Source: Hydrocarboniclastica marina (lineage in GTDB: Bacteria; Pseudomonadota; Gammaproteobacteria; Pseudomonadales; Oleiphilaceae). Taken from it: 64,000 nucleotides of DNA. Positions 1-10,166 of this stretch are shown piece by piece. Position 1 is the stretch's first letter. The number at the start of each line of letters is the position of its first letter. The notes under the pieces were generated by a model. It had not been told where the DNA came from. It saw nothing but the letters and a program-made list of their open reading frames with translations, and did not search any database. A program made the translations under genes and the position numbers. Location: assembly GCF_004851605.1 (NCBI RefSeq), contig NZ_CP031093.1, forward strand, positions 3,658,692 to 3,722,691, given 5' to 3'.

Positions 1-872
1 ATAATCGACGAGCCCGTGCAGAAGCGATCCGGCAGATCAATGAAATTGAACTGTGCTGAGGTCCAGAGCACCAGTTCTTCGCTGAAACGGGACAGGTGGG
101 TCACCAGCATCGCCGCAAAGGCGCAAAACTCAATGGCAAAGTCGCGATCGCTGACGGAGTCGAGGGAGTTGCCGCTGGCGCGGTCAAAGCCCAGCAGTTC
201 CGCTGTAAATGCCCGATCGATGGGATAGGTCGTACCAGCCAGTGCGGCGGCCCCGAGCGGCATGACGTTGACGCGCTTGCGGCAGTCCAGCAACCGGCCG
301 TAATCGCGCTCCAGCATCTCGTACCAGGCCAGCATGTGGTGACCGAAGGTGACTGGCTGAGCGGTTTGCAGATGGGTGAACCCGGGCATGATTGTGTCTG
401 CCTCTCGCTCGGCCAGTGCGATGAGCCCCGCCTGCAGCCGGGTCAGTTCCGCCGCGATAACATCGATCTCGTCGCGCAGGTAAAGCCGGATATCGGTCGC
501 CACCTGGTCGTTACGGGAGCGCCCCGTGTGCAGCTTTTTCCCCGTGCTGCCGATCCGGTCAGTCAGCGCAGCCTCGATGTTCATGTGAACATCTTCAAGC
601 GTGACAGACCATTCAAAGCGCCCGGACTCAATCTCTTCCTTGACCTCACCCAACCCGGCGATAATCTGGTCGCGCTCGGAATCGGTCAGTACGCCCACTT
701 TTGCCAGCATGGTAGCGTGCGCAATCGAGCCGGTGATGTCGTGGTGATAAAGCCGCTTATCGAAAGAGACCGATGCGGTGAAGCGCTCGACAAACGCGTC
801 GGTGGGCTCGGTAAAACGGCCCCCCCAGGGTTTTTCGGCGCGGGTCTTGTTTGCGGTCTGGTCGTCGCTCAT
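1..872 (-). CDS. argH: Argininosuccinate lyase, C-terminal part outside window
   Basis: ArgH splits argininosuccinate into arginine and fumarate, the last step of arginine synthesis in the cytoplasm. Reading the minus strand from the ATG at 872 gives [20 protein letters not shown], followed by family-typical stretches: the HTGRSRNDQ motif and the [16 protein letters not shown] segment that carry substrate-binding and catalytic residues, then [16 protein letters not shown]. About 290 of the usual 460-470 residues are present; the fumarase-type signature near residue 280 and the C-terminal third lie beyond the left edge. It is divergent from algZ, the same arrangement as in Pseudomonas. Identification is from motifs and neighbours and is secure. 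Confidence 0.95.
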   Translation of the reverse strand, partial: MSDDQTANKTRAEKPWGGRFTEPTDAFVERFTASVSFDKRLYHHDITGSIAHATMLAKVGVLTDSERDQIIAGLGEVKEEIESGRFEWSVTLEDVHMNIEAALTDRIGSTGKKLHTGRSRNDQVATDIRLYLRDEIDVIAAELTRLQAGLIALAEREADTIMPGFTHLQTAQPVTFGHHMLAWYEMLERDYGRLLDCRKRVNVMPLGAAALAGTTYPIDRAFTAELLGFDRASGNSLDSVSDRDFAIEFCAFAAMLVTHLSRFSEELVLWTSAQFNFIDLPDRFCTGSSI

Positions 873-999
873 GGTCTATCTTTATCCTGCTGGCCGGTTA
901 CTTTGCTGGCGCTGAGTATAAAGGATGGCACGGCCTGCGGCGACTCCGGTGCTTGCCGGGTTCGAATACCTCAATCACGGCCCAAACAGGAGCATGCCG

Positions 1000-2070
1000 A
1001 TGTCGGCAAGCGAACGGGAAACTGAGACTTTTATCCCCGACCTCTGCCGGGTCCGGGCCGTGTTTCTTGTGCTGGTCACCACTGAGCTGGTCGCTATTCT
1101 GTTCGCCCTGGTGCGGGGAACCGAGGGTTGGCTCGACTGGGACTACCTGGGTCTGGTTTCCCTGTTTGGCCAGTGGACCGTGCTAAGCAGTTCCGCGCTC
1201 GTCTGTCTGATGCGCAACCGTTTGAACAAGCTGGGTATCGCTGGCACAACCATGGCAGTGCTGGTGATCGTGCTGGCAGACGTCGCCTTCTTCACGCTGG
1301 CAGCGGAGCAGCTGCTGTATGGCAGGGCACCCGGATTTGACTGGCGCCAACTGAGCCGTAACCTCATCATCGCCGGTTTGATTACACTGCTGGTACTGCG
1401 CTACTTCTATCTCCAACACCTCTGGCGCTTCCAGAAACAGGCTGAGCTGCAGTCACGGCTCGGTGCCCTGCAGGCTCGCATCCACCCCCATTTTCTCTTT
1501 AACAGCATGAACTCTATTGCTGCGTTGATCGATTCTGACCCCCGGCGGGCTGAAAATGCCGTCCTGGATCTGTCTGAGCTTTTCCGGGCGAGCCTACGCA
1601 CGGATCAGCAGTGGACCGGCCTGCAAGACGAACTGGCCCTGTGCCAGCGCTATCTTGCCATCGAGAGCCTGCGCCTTGAGCACCGCTTGCAGCAGGAGTG
1701 GAAACTTGACCCCGACGCCAGTCACCAGGCCCTGCCGCCGCTTACCCTGCAGCCGCTTTTGGAAAACGCCATCTACCATGGTATTCAGCCCAGGCCCGAG
1801 GGAGGCCTGGTCCAGGTGGAAACCGAACGGCGGGGACCCTGGGTTTATATCCTGATACGCAACCCGCTGCCGCCTGAGCAGGGCCGGCAGCACGAAGGCA
1901 ACCGCATGGCCTTGGCCAATATACGCGCGCGGCTGGAGATGCTGTTTGACGATCAGGCCGTACTCAAAGCGAGCCGCCACGACGGCTGGTACACAGTTAC
2001 GCTGCGACTGCCGTGGCGCGACAACCGGTCGCTCCGCAAGAGCCCGCAAAAAGGCACAGCACAATGGTAA
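1000..2070 (+). CDS. algZ: AlgZ/FimS-type sensor histidine kinase
   Basis: Membrane sensor of the LytS/AlgZ family that partners with the next gene, AlgR. The first ~140 residues hold four hydrophobic segments (about 20-38, 50-70, 82-102, 120-138). The His_kinase segment follows with IHPHFLFN at residues 161-168, the conserved phospho-accepting region of this family, and an ATP-binding GHKL half with PLLENAIYHG. Start: ATG at 1000 sits 8 bases after ACAGGAG; an in-frame ATG at 994 is too close to that site and an ATG at 925 adds an unlikely extension. 356 residues is close to Pseudomonas AlgZ. The gene overlaps algR by 7 bases, so the two are translationally coupled. Which signal it senses cannot be seen. 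Confidence 0.93.
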   Translation: MSASERETETFIPDLCRVRAVFLVLVTTELVAILFALVRGTEGWLDWDYLGLVSLFGQWTVLSSSALVCLMRNRLNKLGIAGTTMAVLVIVLADVAFFTLAAEQLLYGRAPGFDWRQLSRNLIIAGLITLLVLRYFYLQHLWRFQKQAELQSRLGALQARIHPHFLFNSMNSIAALIDSDPRRAENAVLDLSELFRASLRTDQQWTGLQDELALCQRYLAIESLRLEHRLQQEWKLDPDASHQALPPLTLQPLLENAIYHGIQPRPEGGLVQVETERRGPWVYILIRNPLPPEQGRQHEGNRMALANIRARLEMLFDDQAVLKASRHDGWYTVTLRLPWRDNRSLRKSPQKGTAQW

Positions 2071-2792
2071 CCAAAGTCATAATTGCCGACGATGAGCCGC
2101 TCGCACGCAGGCGCTTGCAGCGGCTCGTCGAAGCCGTTCCCGGGTACGTGGTCGTCGCTACTGCCGAGGACGGGGATGCACTGCTGAATACTGTGGCCCA
2201 AACGCCGCCGGACATCGTTCTGCTCGATATCCGCATGCCCGGCAGTGATGGGCTGACCGCTGCCGCAGCCCTGGCCAATCTCAGCGAGCCGCCGGCTATC
2301 ATCTTCTGCACCGCCTACGACGAGTATGCACTGGAAGCTTTCCGGCACTCGGCCGCCGACTATCTACTGAAGCCCGTCCGTCAGGAAGCCCTGGCGGAAG
2401 CCCTCGCACGCACTGGCAAGGTAAATCGGGTCCAGAGGGCAGCCCTGGCACAACCGGCAACCGACATCACGCTGGCGGTTAAAACCCATCGCGGTACCGA
2501 ACTGATAGACATGCGCCAGGTATTTTTCTGCGAAGCGGACCAGAAGTACGTCACTCTGGTACACCAGGGTGGTGAAACACTTACCGACCTGACCTTGAAG
2601 GAGCTTGAAGCCGCCTACCCCGACAGCCTGCTTCGCATTCACCGCAATACACTTGTCGGCCAGAGGTACATCAAGGCCCTGGTCCGCGACAACAGCGGCC
2701 ATTACTTTGTCCAGCTCCACACAACGCCACGTCGACTCAATGTCAGCCGCCGCCATGCCGCCAGCCTTAAAACCTGGCTTGAACAGCAATAG
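2064..2792 (+). CDS. algR: AlgR-type LytTR response regulator
   Basis: DNA-binding response regulator; in Pseudomonas AlgR controls alginate, twitching motility and virulence genes. The receiver domain occupies about residues 1-118 with the acidic pair DD at 9-10, phospho-acceptor D55 in LLDIRMPG, and K at KPVR. A LytTR DNA-binding domain fills the C-terminal half (about 140-242), with the typical FFCEADQKYV and IHRNTLV segments. Start ATG at 2064 lies inside the last codons of algZ. The protein is 242 residues against 248 in P. aeruginosa. Next to hemC, as in pseudomonads. Targets in this organism are unknown. Confidence 0.95.
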   Translation: MVTKVIIADDEPLARRRLQRLVEAVPGYVVVATAEDGDALLNTVAQTPPDIVLLDIRMPGSDGLTAAAALANLSEPPAIIFCTAYDEYALEAFRHSAADYLLKPVRQEALAEALARTGKVNRVQRAALAQPATDITLAVKTHRGTELIDMRQVFFCEADQKYVTLVHQGGETLTDLTLKELEAAYPDSLLRIHRNTLVGQRYIKALVRDNSGHYFVQLHTTPRRLNVSRRHAASLKTWLEQQ

Positions 2793-2905
2793 TCAGCCTG
2801 CATGTCGGCGCTGGCCTTGCCGCTAGCCGGCCGGTGCCAAGACATCACCGCCAGAAAAAGTTATCGTATGCCTCTTTGATACATTTCACTCGACGCTGAG
2901 GCACC

Positions 2906-3844
2906 ATGGCCCGATCCACCCTTCGCATTGCCACCCGCAAAAGCGCCCTTGCCCTGTGGCAGGCCGAATATATCAAGTCGGAACTGGAGCGGCTCCATAC
3001 CGGGCTGCACGTGCAGTTGCTGGGACTCTCGACCCGGGGTGACAAGATCCTCGATGTGCCCCTCGCCAAAATCGGCGGCAAAGCGCTCTTTGTGAAAGAG
3101 CTGGAGGACGCCCTGCTTGATGGCCGGGCCGACCTCGCGGTTCATTCGATGAAAGATGTCCCCATGGAGTTGCCCGACGGCCTGGGCCTGAGTGCGATTT
3201 GCGAGCGAGCCGACCCGACCGATGCTTTCGTCAGTAACGATTATGCAAGCGTCGACGACCTTCCTCAGGGCGCCGTCATAGGCAGCGCCAGCATGCGCCG
3301 GCAATGCCAGCTCAAGGCGTACCGGCCCGACCTGGATATCCGCACGCTACGGGGCAACGTCAATACCCGCCTATCGAAACTCGACGCCCGCGAGTACGAC
3401 GCAATCATCCTCGCCACCTCTGGCCTGCGCCGGCTCGGCTTTGATAGCCGGATCCGGTACGAACTACCCGACCAGTTGTGCCTCCCCGCTGTGGGGCAGG
3501 GCGCACTCGGCATCGAGTGTCGCAGTGACGATACTGAACTGGCGGAATTGCTGGCCCCACTGAACCACGCACCCAGTGCCGACCGCGTCCGTGCGGAGCG
3601 TGCACTCAACCGCCGCCTACAGGGCGGCTGCCAGGTTCCGATCGCGGCCTACGCCGTCCTCGAGGGTGATACTGTGTATCTTCGCGGCAGAGTGGGCGCG
3701 CCGGATGGCACAAAGCTCTATCATAGCGAGGGCCGGGCGCCCCGGGCTGAAGGTGAAAAGTTGGGCATAAGACTGGCCGAAGATCTTCTGGCCCAGGGCG
3801 CCGGTGACATTCTGGCTGAAATCTACGGCCATGACGTTCGCTAG
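2906..3844 (+). CDS. hemC: Hydroxymethylbilane synthase (porphobilinogen deaminase)
   Basis: Joins four porphobilinogen molecules into hydroxymethylbilane in haem and sirohaem synthesis. All 312 residues are present. The cofactor-binding cysteine is C242 in [11 protein letters not shown], the same number as in E. coli, and the N-terminal RKSALALWQ and [10 protein letters not shown] segments are typical. It begins 113 bases after algR with ATG at 2906 and a GCTGAGG-like ribosome site. The last 14 bases overlap hemD, giving a coupled hemC-hemD-hemX-hemY unit. No oddity seen. Confidence 0.97.
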   Translation: MARSTLRIATRKSALALWQAEYIKSELERLHTGLHVQLLGLSTRGDKILDVPLAKIGGKALFVKELEDALLDGRADLAVHSMKDVPMELPDGLGLSAICERADPTDAFVSNDYASVDDLPQGAVIGSASMRRQCQLKAYRPDLDIRTLRGNVNTRLSKLDAREYDAIILATSGLRRLGFDSRIRYELPDQLCLPAVGQGALGIECRSDDTELAELLAPLNHAPSADRVRAERALNRRLQGGCQVPIAAYAVLEGDTVYLRGRVGAPDGTKLYHSEGRAPRAEGEKLGIRLAEDLLAQGAGDILAEIYGHDVR

Positions 3845-4658
3845 GAACGTTTTGTCCGGCCGCCGTATCCTGGTGTGCCGCCCCGAGCCCAGGGCATCAG
3901 AATTGTGCCGGGAATTGCAGCGAAGTGGTGCAGATGCGCGCGCGCTGCCTATGTTAGCAATTGCTCCGGTACCAGAAACCGGCGCCCTGCGTACGGCGGT
4001 TATGAACTTTGATCAATTCCGCCACGTGATCGTAGTCAGCCCCATAGCCGCCGGCTTTCTCCTCGACTACCTGGATCAGTGGTGGCCACAGCGGCCGACC
4101 GGCCAGGCATGGTACGCCGTAGGTTCGGGCACGGCAGGGCTGCTTGAACAGGCCGATATATCCTGTCTGCGCGCCGAGCAGGGCCACGACAGCGAAAGTT
4201 TGTTACAACTGCCGGAATTGGCCCGGCTGGACAATCAGAAACTAGCCATAGTCGGAGGAGAAGGTGGTCGCAACCTCTTGGCCGAAGAGTTGACTCAGCG
4301 TGGTGGGCTGGTCAGCAAACTGGCCCTCTATCGCCGCCTTAAACCCGACTACGCGGAAGAACGTCTTGTTGAGGCACTGGTGGATTTTGATCCCCAGGCC
4401 CTCGTGGTCCTCTCGGGAGAGACGTTGAACAACCTGCTGAGCCTGGGACAGAATGTAGACAACCGGTTACGGCTTCGCGGGCTCCTTGTGCCCACGGCAC
4501 GGGTGGCCGAGCAGGCCAGATCCGCAGGTTTCACCCGCGTCGCTATTGCCTCGGATCTCAGTTTTTCCGGGCTTGAGCAGGCCCTGGCCGACGTCTTTTC
4601 TGCCGGGACAGAGCCCGGTCCGCTTGCCAAGCGGCCTCGACCCAAGGATATTGTGTGA
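3831..4658 (+). CDS. hemD: Uroporphyrinogen-III synthase
   Basis: Closes hydroxymethylbilane with inversion of ring D to give uroporphyrinogen III, the step after HemC. The family is poorly conserved in sequence; assignment rests on the N-terminal [13 protein letters not shown], the two-lobed alternating pattern typical of HemD, the length (275 residues) and position between hemC and hemX. The ATG at 3831 overlaps the end of hemC; an in-frame ATG at 3804 would lengthen the overlap and is less likely. Confidence 0.9.
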   Translation: MTFARNVLSGRRILVCRPEPRASELCRELQRSGADARALPMLAIAPVPETGALRTAVMNFDQFRHVIVVSPIAAGFLLDYLDQWWPQRPTGQAWYAVGSGTAGLLEQADISCLRAEQGHDSESLLQLPELARLDNQKLAIVGGEGGRNLLAEELTQRGGLVSKLALYRRLKPDYAEERLVEALVDFDPQALVVLSGETLNNLLSLGQNVDNRLRLRGLLVPTARVAEQARSAGFTRVAIASDLSFSGLEQALADVFSAGTEPGPLAKRPRPKDIV

Positions 4659-4752
4659 AACGGATATTTACCCGAATGAAGTAGCCGTGGGTAACGAGTA
4701 ATCCGGGCCGGACGGCCCGCAAACCTAAACCTGACCGATCAAAAGGACGCCC

Positions 4753-6057
4753 GTGAGCGACGAAAAAACTACTCAGCCGGAATCGACCACGCCGCCCACT
4801 CCACCACCACGTCCTGGCCCGGCGACGCGACCGCAAAAAGCGCCGCGCCAGCGTACGCTTTGGCTGGCTATCGTCGTTCTCCTGCTGGGGCTTATTGCAA
4901 TGGCTCTCGCTACCGGCTGGCTGTGGCAACAGAGACAGTCTCTGGAGCAGCAGGTCAGCGAGATCGGGCAGTCGGTTGAAGAGATCAGGGGTCAGAGACA
5001 GAACGCAGGTTCGGAGCTGAGCGGGCGCATAGAGCAACTGCAGGCCAGTCAGCGCGAGCAGGCCGAACAACAGCGCAAGCTTGAGAGACAGATAGATCAG
5101 GCCGCGCGTTCCCTGCTACAGATGGGTAACCGAACCCGTAATGACTGGCTTCTGGCTGAAGCGGAATACCTCTTGCGGATCGGCAACCAGCGGCTGCGTA
5201 TGGAGCGGGACATCGACGGCGCTTTGGCGCTGCTGGAGAACGCCGACGCCGTGCTCGCGGAAACCGAAGACATGAGCACCTACCCGGTCCGGCAGGAACT
5301 GGCCCGCGAAATCCAGGCCCTGCGAGCGGTGGAAGACGTCGACCGGGTCGGTCTCTACTTGCAGCTGGAGGCGGCTATTGAACAGGTAGAACAACTCAAC
5401 ACGGCCAGCCTGGCCAATACCTCAGCACTACCCCAGACGCAGGATGGCAAGGATGAGTCAGCCACAGCCAGCGCTGATAATACTTCGGATTACCTGGCCA
5501 GGGCCTGGGAAGCGACAAAACAGACGCTGTCTGAAGTCGTTGTTATCCGTCGCATGGATGAGCCCGTCGATGCGCCGCTCTCACCTGAGCAAAGTGCCTA
5601 TGCAAACCTCAATCTGCGGCTGATGCTCGAAGAGGCAGAGATGGCGCTGCTACGGGCGAACCCCGTGCTTTACCGGCGCACTCTCGAGAAAGCGCAAAAA
5701 TGGCTGGAACAATGGTATGACGAGTCCAGCAACCAGGTCGCAGCTCTCGCGCAGACGCTCTCAAACCTGGCCAAGCGGGACATCAGACCGGATCTTCCTG
5801 ATATCAGCGATTCGCTCAACCTGCTCAAAGCACGCATCGCCGGACGTCTTCAGGACAATCAGCAAGCCGGTGACAACGCCAATAGCAAAAGTGATACCGC
5901 GACCGGCGGCAGCGACCAGAGCAATGGCGATCGTGCCGGTCAGCCTCAGGGCCTGAGGGAGGGCCAGAGCACTGATCAGGGTACTGATACTAATCAGGGC
6001 ACAGATCAGAACGAAAGACCGGCCGACGGTGGCCAGGCTAGCGGGTCCGGATCATGA
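4753..6057 (+). CDS. hemX: HemX, membrane-anchored uroporphyrinogen-III C-methyltransferase-like protein
   Basis: HemX family protein of unknown biochemical role encoded with hemD and hemY in gammaproteobacteria; despite old annotation it lacks a convincing methyltransferase site. A GTG start at 4753 follows AAAAGGACG. The N-terminus is Pro/Thr-rich and cytoplasmic, one membrane helix spans about 36-57, then a long charged coiled coil (about 58-125) and a helical domain. The last ~65 residues are low complexity with short repeats rich in Gln, Gly, Asp and Ser, such as STDQGTDTNQGTDQ. 434 residues. Ends with a 4-base ATGA overlap into hemY. Confidence 0.88.
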   Translation: MSDEKTTQPESTTPPTPPPRPGPATRPQKAPRQRTLWLAIVVLLLGLIAMALATGWLWQQRQSLEQQVSEIGQSVEEIRGQRQNAGSELSGRIEQLQASQREQAEQQRKLERQIDQAARSLLQMGNRTRNDWLLAEAEYLLRIGNQRLRMERDIDGALALLENADAVLAETEDMSTYPVRQELAREIQALRAVEDVDRVGLYLQLEAAIEQVEQLNTASLANTSALPQTQDGKDESATASADNTSDYLARAWEATKQTLSEVVVIRRMDEPVDAPLSPEQSAYANLNLRLMLEEAEMALLRANPVLYRRTLEKAQKWLEQWYDESSNQVAALAQTLSNLAKRDIRPDLPDISDSLNLLKARIAGRLQDNQQAGDNANSKSDTATGGSDQSNGDRAGQPQGLREGQSTDQGTDTNQGTDQNERPADGGQASGSGS

Positions 6058-7343
6058 AGCGCGTACTCATAATCCTGCTACTGGCGCTCATGGCAGGCGC
6101 ATTGCTCAGCGCCGCCATAAACTACGACACGGGCTATGTGCGGGTGAGCCTGGGACACTATTTGCTGGAGACTAACTTCTGGGTTGCCCTGGTCCTCTTC
6201 CTGGCGTCCGTTTTTGTTGTCCACGTTCTGTTAAACCTTGGCCGCAAGGTCAGCCATCCGGCAGGAAATGTCTCGCGCTGGTTTCGTCGCTCCCGCCAGC
6301 GGCGGTCTCGCGATATGACGACACGAGGGCTACTGGAACTGGCGGAAGGCAACTGGCCGCGTGCTCAGAAGCTTCTGACTTCCGCAGCACCGCATGCAGA
6401 CACTCCCCTGATCAATTATCTGGCCGCCGCGGAAGCAGCCCACGGCCAGGGCAAGGATCAGGACGCGGAGAAACTCTTACGGAAAGCATTCGAAAGCGCT
6501 GACGGCGCAGAAATGGCGGTGGGCCTGAGCCAGGCAAAATTACAGCTGGCTTCGGGTCAGCTGGAACAGGCGCTGGCGACGCTGCTACGCCTGCGGAAAA
6601 AAGCCCCGCATCACCCTTTCGTGCTCAAACAGCTCAAAGTGGTTTACACGCAACTGGAAGACTGGCGCGAGCTCAGTATCCTGCTGCCCGAGATGCGTAA
6701 ACAGGGCATCGCTACCGCAGATGACACCCAACCCCTGGAACGGCAGGTCTGGCTCAACCTGCTGGACGGCGCGGCGGAGCAAGTCCGTCGCCAACCCGGG
6801 GACGAGCGCTCTACCGCGTCGATCGACCGGGTCTGGGATGAGTTACCGACGACCATGCGAAAAGACAGCTCTGTTATCCACGCCTATGCCCGGCACCTGG
6901 CTGAGCTGAATTTTGACGAGCGGGCTGAGACGCTACTGAGAAAAGTGCTGCGAAACCACTGGAGCGACCAACTGATCAATCTCTATGGGCGTATTAAAGG
7001 AAATTCGGTGGCCGAACAGTTGTTAACAGCGGAAAACTGGCTCAAGAAGCGCCCGAATAACCCCGAACTGCTGCTGGCTCTGGGGCGTATCAGCCTCCGG
7101 AACGAACTCTGGGGAAAAGCCCGTGAATACTTCGAGACCAGCCTGCGCTTGCAGCGCAAGCCCGAAACCCTTGGCGAACTCTGCCGTCTGAATGCGCACC
7201 TCGGCGATCAGGAGCAGAGCATTCGCTTGCTCAAGCAGGGGCTGCTGCAGGACGCGGGTCTGCCCGAATTGCCCATGCCCCACCCTAGCGTGCTGGGCAA
7301 GAACCGGGCAGCGGAGAGAGCAGCATCGGCCAACGCCCGATAA
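6054..7343 (+). CDS. hemY: HemY, TPR-containing inner-membrane protein
   Basis: Gammaproteobacterial HemY-type protein (not the Gram-positive oxidase of the same name). Two N-terminal membrane helices (about 3-20 and 41-62) form the HemY_N region and are followed by tetratricopeptide-like helical repeats up to the C-terminus, with recognisable units such as LLLALGRISLRNELWGKARE. Its function near haem synthesis is unproven; a protein-docking role is inferred from the repeats. 429 residues. ATG at 6054 overlaps the hemX stop, so it is the last gene of the coupled hem unit. Confidence 0.9.
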   Translation: MKRVLIILLLALMAGALLSAAINYDTGYVRVSLGHYLLETNFWVALVLFLASVFVVHVLLNLGRKVSHPAGNVSRWFRRSRQRRSRDMTTRGLLELAEGNWPRAQKLLTSAAPHADTPLINYLAAAEAAHGQGKDQDAEKLLRKAFESADGAEMAVGLSQAKLQLASGQLEQALATLLRLRKKAPHHPFVLKQLKVVYTQLEDWRELSILLPEMRKQGIATADDTQPLERQVWLNLLDGAAEQVRRQPGDERSTASIDRVWDELPTTMRKDSSVIHAYARHLAELNFDERAETLLRKVLRNHWSDQLINLYGRIKGNSVAEQLLTAENWLKKRPNNPELLLALGRISLRNELWGKAREYFETSLRLQRKPETLGELCRLNAHLGDQEQSIRLLKQGLLQDAGLPELPMPHPSVLGKNRAAERAASANAR

Positions 7344-7377
7344 GGCGTACCGAGCAATCGGCGTAAGGGTTTACTCT

Positions 7378-7495
7378 ATAAAAAGAGTACGCCATGTAAA
7401 GAGTACTCCACGTAAGAAGTGCTCCACGATAAGGGGTTCTGCACGGTAAGGAGTACGCTGTGACAAGGTATGCTCCCCTAAGCGGTGCTTCGCTT
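7378..7495. repeat. Degenerate 16-17 bp tandem repeat array
   Basis: Between the converging genes hemY and the flavoprotein, six to seven imperfect copies of a 16-17 base unit close to GTAAGGAGTRCTCCAC can be laid end to end: 7396-7411, 7412-7427, 7428-7444, 7445-7461, 7462-7478 and 7479-7493, with weaker flanking copies. Adjacent copies differ at 2-6 positions. Several end in GCTCCAC or GTACTCCAC. No open reading frame of interest covers the array. Its role is unknown. Confidence 0.75.
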
Positions 7496-7523
7496 AAAGC
7501 CGCATCACTCTGAGACTGGCCGC

Positions 7524-7543
7524 CGCCCCGCTAGCGCGGGGCG
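7524..7543 (-). terminator. GC-rich hairpin at the end of the flavoprotein gene
   Basis: CGCCCCGC and GCGGGGCG form an 8-pair stem with a 4-base loop that covers the stop codon of the leftward gene ending at 7531. There is no following T-run, so it may be a transcript-end or stability hairpin rather than a classical intrinsic terminator. Confidence 0.4.
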
Positions 7544-8556
7544 TACTCCAGCACATCGGAAAGGAAGGCCTCTTGCGGCAGGCCTTCTGCCACCAGGGCA
7601 TCCATCAACGTGTAAACCATAACCGGCGAGCCGCTGGCAATGACCAGCACGCGCTGCCAGTCATGACGTCCGGCCACTACCGACTCGGCAAGCTGATCAT
7701 GGTGGCCTTGCCACTCACTGTCCTCGTCATTACCGACAACAGAAATGAACCGGAAATCGGGCATTGAAGCCAGCCACTTGCTGGGCAACTCGGGCAGGTA
7801 AAGATCTTCCTGTTGCCGGACGCCCCAGTACAGCGTGATGGGCAGTGGTGCTGCCCCGCCTCCTTCTGCCCTTTCGGCGATATAGTCCAGAATACTCTTC
7901 ATCTGCGCGAAGCCCGTGCCGGCGGCAACCAGCACCAATTCGCGATCCGGGTATTGCGCCAGGCAGGCTTTACCGAACGGTAGCTGCAGGGGCACCCGAC
8001 GCTTCTGGCGCAGATAGGCAATGATGCCTTGAGCAGTAACCCAATCGCTGCCCGCCTGAATATGCAGCTCCAGTCGATTTTGCCCGGGCGCGCTGGCGAT
8101 GGAAAACCAGGCGGGTTCCTCATCGGGGAGGGTTATAGCCAGATACTGCCCGGCATGAAAAGGTATATGCCGGCCTGGCGGCAGACGTAACTCAACGCGA
8201 AATATGTCGTGGTTGAGCGGCGCCAGGTCCACAACATCCGCGGTCACTGTCTCGACGGCATGCTCGCCCGCGCCCATGACACCCTCAGCTTCAATCACCA
8301 GATCTCCTTGTGCTTCGGCCCGGCATAGCAGGACCGTTGCTCCGACTTCCAGCGGCTCGTCACGGCGGCTGTCAAAAGCCCGGCCGGCCCTCAGAATACC
8401 ACCACAGATTTCACAGACTCCATTGCGGCAGGCCACACGGATACTAATGCCCGCTCTTGTCGCGGCCACAGCCAGCGCCTCGCCCGAACGAGCTTCAAAG
8501 CCGATCCCTGACGGAACCAGTGTGACCTGAAACCGGTCCGGCCTGTCCCCGCTCAA
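7531..8556 (-). CDS. Ferredoxin-NAD(P)H reductase-type flavoprotein with N-terminal 2Fe-2S domain
   Basis: Predicted electron-transfer protein. Residues 1-95 form a plant-type 2Fe-2S ferredoxin with C43, C48, C51 and C78 (C-x4-C-x2-C...C). Residues ~100-200 form the FAD-binding barrel with the HAGQYLAI motif, and the C-terminal part is an NAD(P) domain with [12 protein letters not shown] and the terminal family motif. This layout is shared by CDP-6-deoxy-glucoseen-reductase-like and Fre-like enzymes. It overlaps ubiD by 4 bases, as fre adjoins ubiD in E. coli, so a link to flavin reduction or quinone metabolism is plausible. The true electron acceptor is not evident. 341 residues. Confidence 0.85.
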   Translation of the reverse strand: MSGDRPDRFQVTLVPSGIGFEARSGEALAVAATRAGISIRVACRNGVCEICGGILRAGRAFDSRRDEPLEVGATVLLCRAEAQGDLVIEAEGVMGAGEHAVETVTADVVDLAPLNHDIFRVELRLPPGRHIPFHAGQYLAITLPDEEPAWFSIASAPGQNRLELHIQAGSDWVTAQGIIAYLRQKRRVPLQLPFGKACLAQYPDRELVLVAAGTGFAQMKSILDYIAERAEGGGAAPLPITLYWGVRQQEDLYLPELPSKWLASMPDFRFISVVGNDEDSEWQGHHDQLAESVVAGRHDWQRVLVIASGSPVMVYTLMDALVAEGLPQEAFLSDVLEYAPR

Positions 8557-10022
8557 TTGTCGATGCCCAGGCGGGACCAGATCTCATCCACCCGGGCTTT
8601 TACCTCGTCACTCATCGCAATCGGTGTCCCCCACTCCCGGCTGGTCTCCCCGGGCCATTTATTGGTCGCATCGAGACCCATCTTAGAGCCCAGCCCGGCA
8701 ACCGGCGACGCAAAGTCCAGGTAGTCTATGGGTGTGTTCTCTACCATGACCGTATCTCGCTGAGGGTCCATCCTCGTCGTCATGGCCCAGATGACATCCT
8801 TCCAATCCCGGGCATTGACGTCGTCGTCCGTCACAATAACAAATTTGGTGTACATGAACTGCCGCAGAAATGACCATACGCCCATCATCACCCGTTTGGC
8901 GTGCCCGGGATACTGCTTGCGCATCGTCACGATCGCCAGGCGATAAGAGCAACCCTCGGGCGGCAGGTAGAAATCCACGATCTCCGGGAACTGCTTCTGC
9001 AGAATCGGGATAAAAACCTCATTCAATGCCACACCGAGAATGGCGGGTTCATCCGGTGGCCGGCCGGTGTAGGTGCTGTGGTAAATGGGGTTCTCGCGAT
9101 GGGTCACACGCTCGACCGTAAACACCGGGAACTGTTCGACCTCGTTGTAATAACCGGTGTGGTCGCCGTACGGGCCCTCCGGCGCCATGTCATCCGGGTA
9201 AATGAACCCCTCGAGGACAAATTCTGCGCTGGCAGGGAGTTGGAGATCACTGAGCTGAGCCTTGACCAGCTCAGTTCGCGAGCCCCGTAGAAGACCGCTA
9301 AACGCATATTCCGACAGAGAATCCGGTACCGGTGTTACCGCCCCGAGAATGGTCGCAGGATCAGCCCCCAGCGCAACAGCTACAGGGAACGGTTTACCCG
9401 GATGCCGTCGCTGCCACTCCTGGAAATCCAGCGCTCCCCCGCGATGGGACAGCCAGCGCATAATCAGGCGGTTGCGACCGATTAACTGCTGCCGGTAGAT
9501 GCCCAGATTCTGTCGCTCTTTCTCAGGTCCCCGGGTGATCACTAGCGGCCAGGTGACTAATGGACCCGCGTCGCCGGGCCAGCACGTCTGGATGGGCAAG
9601 CGGTACAGGTCCACTTCATCTTTCTCAAGCACAACAGCCTGACACGGCGCCGAACGCAGGACCTTCGGCCCCATCTTCATCACCTGCCGGAAGATGGGGA
9701 GTTTCTCGAAGGCATCGCGGAAGCCCTTGGGCGGGTCAGGCTCCTTCAGAAAAGCCAGCAATTTGCCGATTTCGCGCAGGCTCTCCACGTTGTCCCGGCC
9801 CATGCCCATGGCAACCCGCCTGGGCGTTCCGAACAGGTTGGCCAATACGGGAACATCGTAGCCTTTGGGATTCTCAAACAGCAGGGCCGGGCCGGCCTGT
9901 CGCAAGGTGCGGTCACAGATTTCGGTCATTTCGAGGTAGGGGTCCACTTCCATGGAGATGCGCTTGAGCTCGCCCACCTTTTCGAGTTGAGCAATGAAGT
10001 CGCGTAGATCCTTGTATTGCAT
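8553..10022 (-). CDS. ubiD: 4-hydroxy-3-polyprenylbenzoate decarboxylase
   Basis: UbiD removes the carboxyl group from 3-polyprenyl-4-hydroxybenzoate during ubiquinone synthesis, using prenylated FMN supplied by UbiX. At 489 residues it matches the family length of about 490. It begins [20 protein letters not shown] and carries the typical [19 protein letters not shown] and [10 protein letters not shown] segments. The gene lies downstream of rho on the same strand, the arrangement of Pseudomonas, and overlaps the flavoprotein gene by 4 bases. No ubiX in this window. Confidence 0.96.
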   Translation of the reverse strand: MQYKDLRDFIAQLEKVGELKRISMEVDPYLEMTEICDRTLRQAGPALLFENPKGYDVPVLANLFGTPRRVAMGMGRDNVESLREIGKLLAFLKEPDPPKGFRDAFEKLPIFRQVMKMGPKVLRSAPCQAVVLEKDEVDLYRLPIQTCWPGDAGPLVTWPLVITRGPEKERQNLGIYRQQLIGRNRLIMRWLSHRGGALDFQEWQRRHPGKPFPVAVALGADPATILGAVTPVPDSLSEYAFSGLLRGSRTELVKAQLSDLQLPASAEFVLEGFIYPDDMAPEGPYGDHTGYYNEVEQFPVFTVERVTHRENPIYHSTYTGRPPDEPAILGVALNEVFIPILQKQFPEIVDFYLPPEGCSYRLAIVTMRKQYPGHAKRVMMGVWSFLRQFMYTKFVIVTDDDVNARDWKDVIWAMTTRMDPQRDTVMVENTPIDYLDFASPVAGLGSKMGLDATNKWPGETSREWGTPIAMSDEVKARVDEIWSRLGIDN

Positions 10023-10113
10023 TTCCGCCCCTTTCAGCGAGAAGTGATTGGCACCTTATCTATTGGCGGCCAGCAGGGCTGGTCAGTCCGGTAAAACACC
10101 GGCCCCACAACGC

Positions 10114-10139
10114 AATACCGGGCCTGGAGGCCCGGTATT
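10114..10139 (-). terminator. Hairpin downstream of rho
   Basis: AATACCGGGCC pairs perfectly over 11 bases with GGCCCGGTATT around a TGGA loop, between the end of rho and ubiD. The leftward transcript has only a few T residues after the stem (GCGTTG), so termination would be weak and ubiD could be partly read through from rho. Confidence 0.55.
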
Positions 10140-10166
10140 CATGCAAGCGGGGAAACCGCCAACCTG

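Noticed and set aside
96-1025. 309-codon rightward open frame
   Set aside because: Antisense to argH, which is clearly coding on the minus strand.
7378-7495. CRISPR array
   Set aside because: Units are contiguous and degenerate with no unique spacers, and no cas genes are present.
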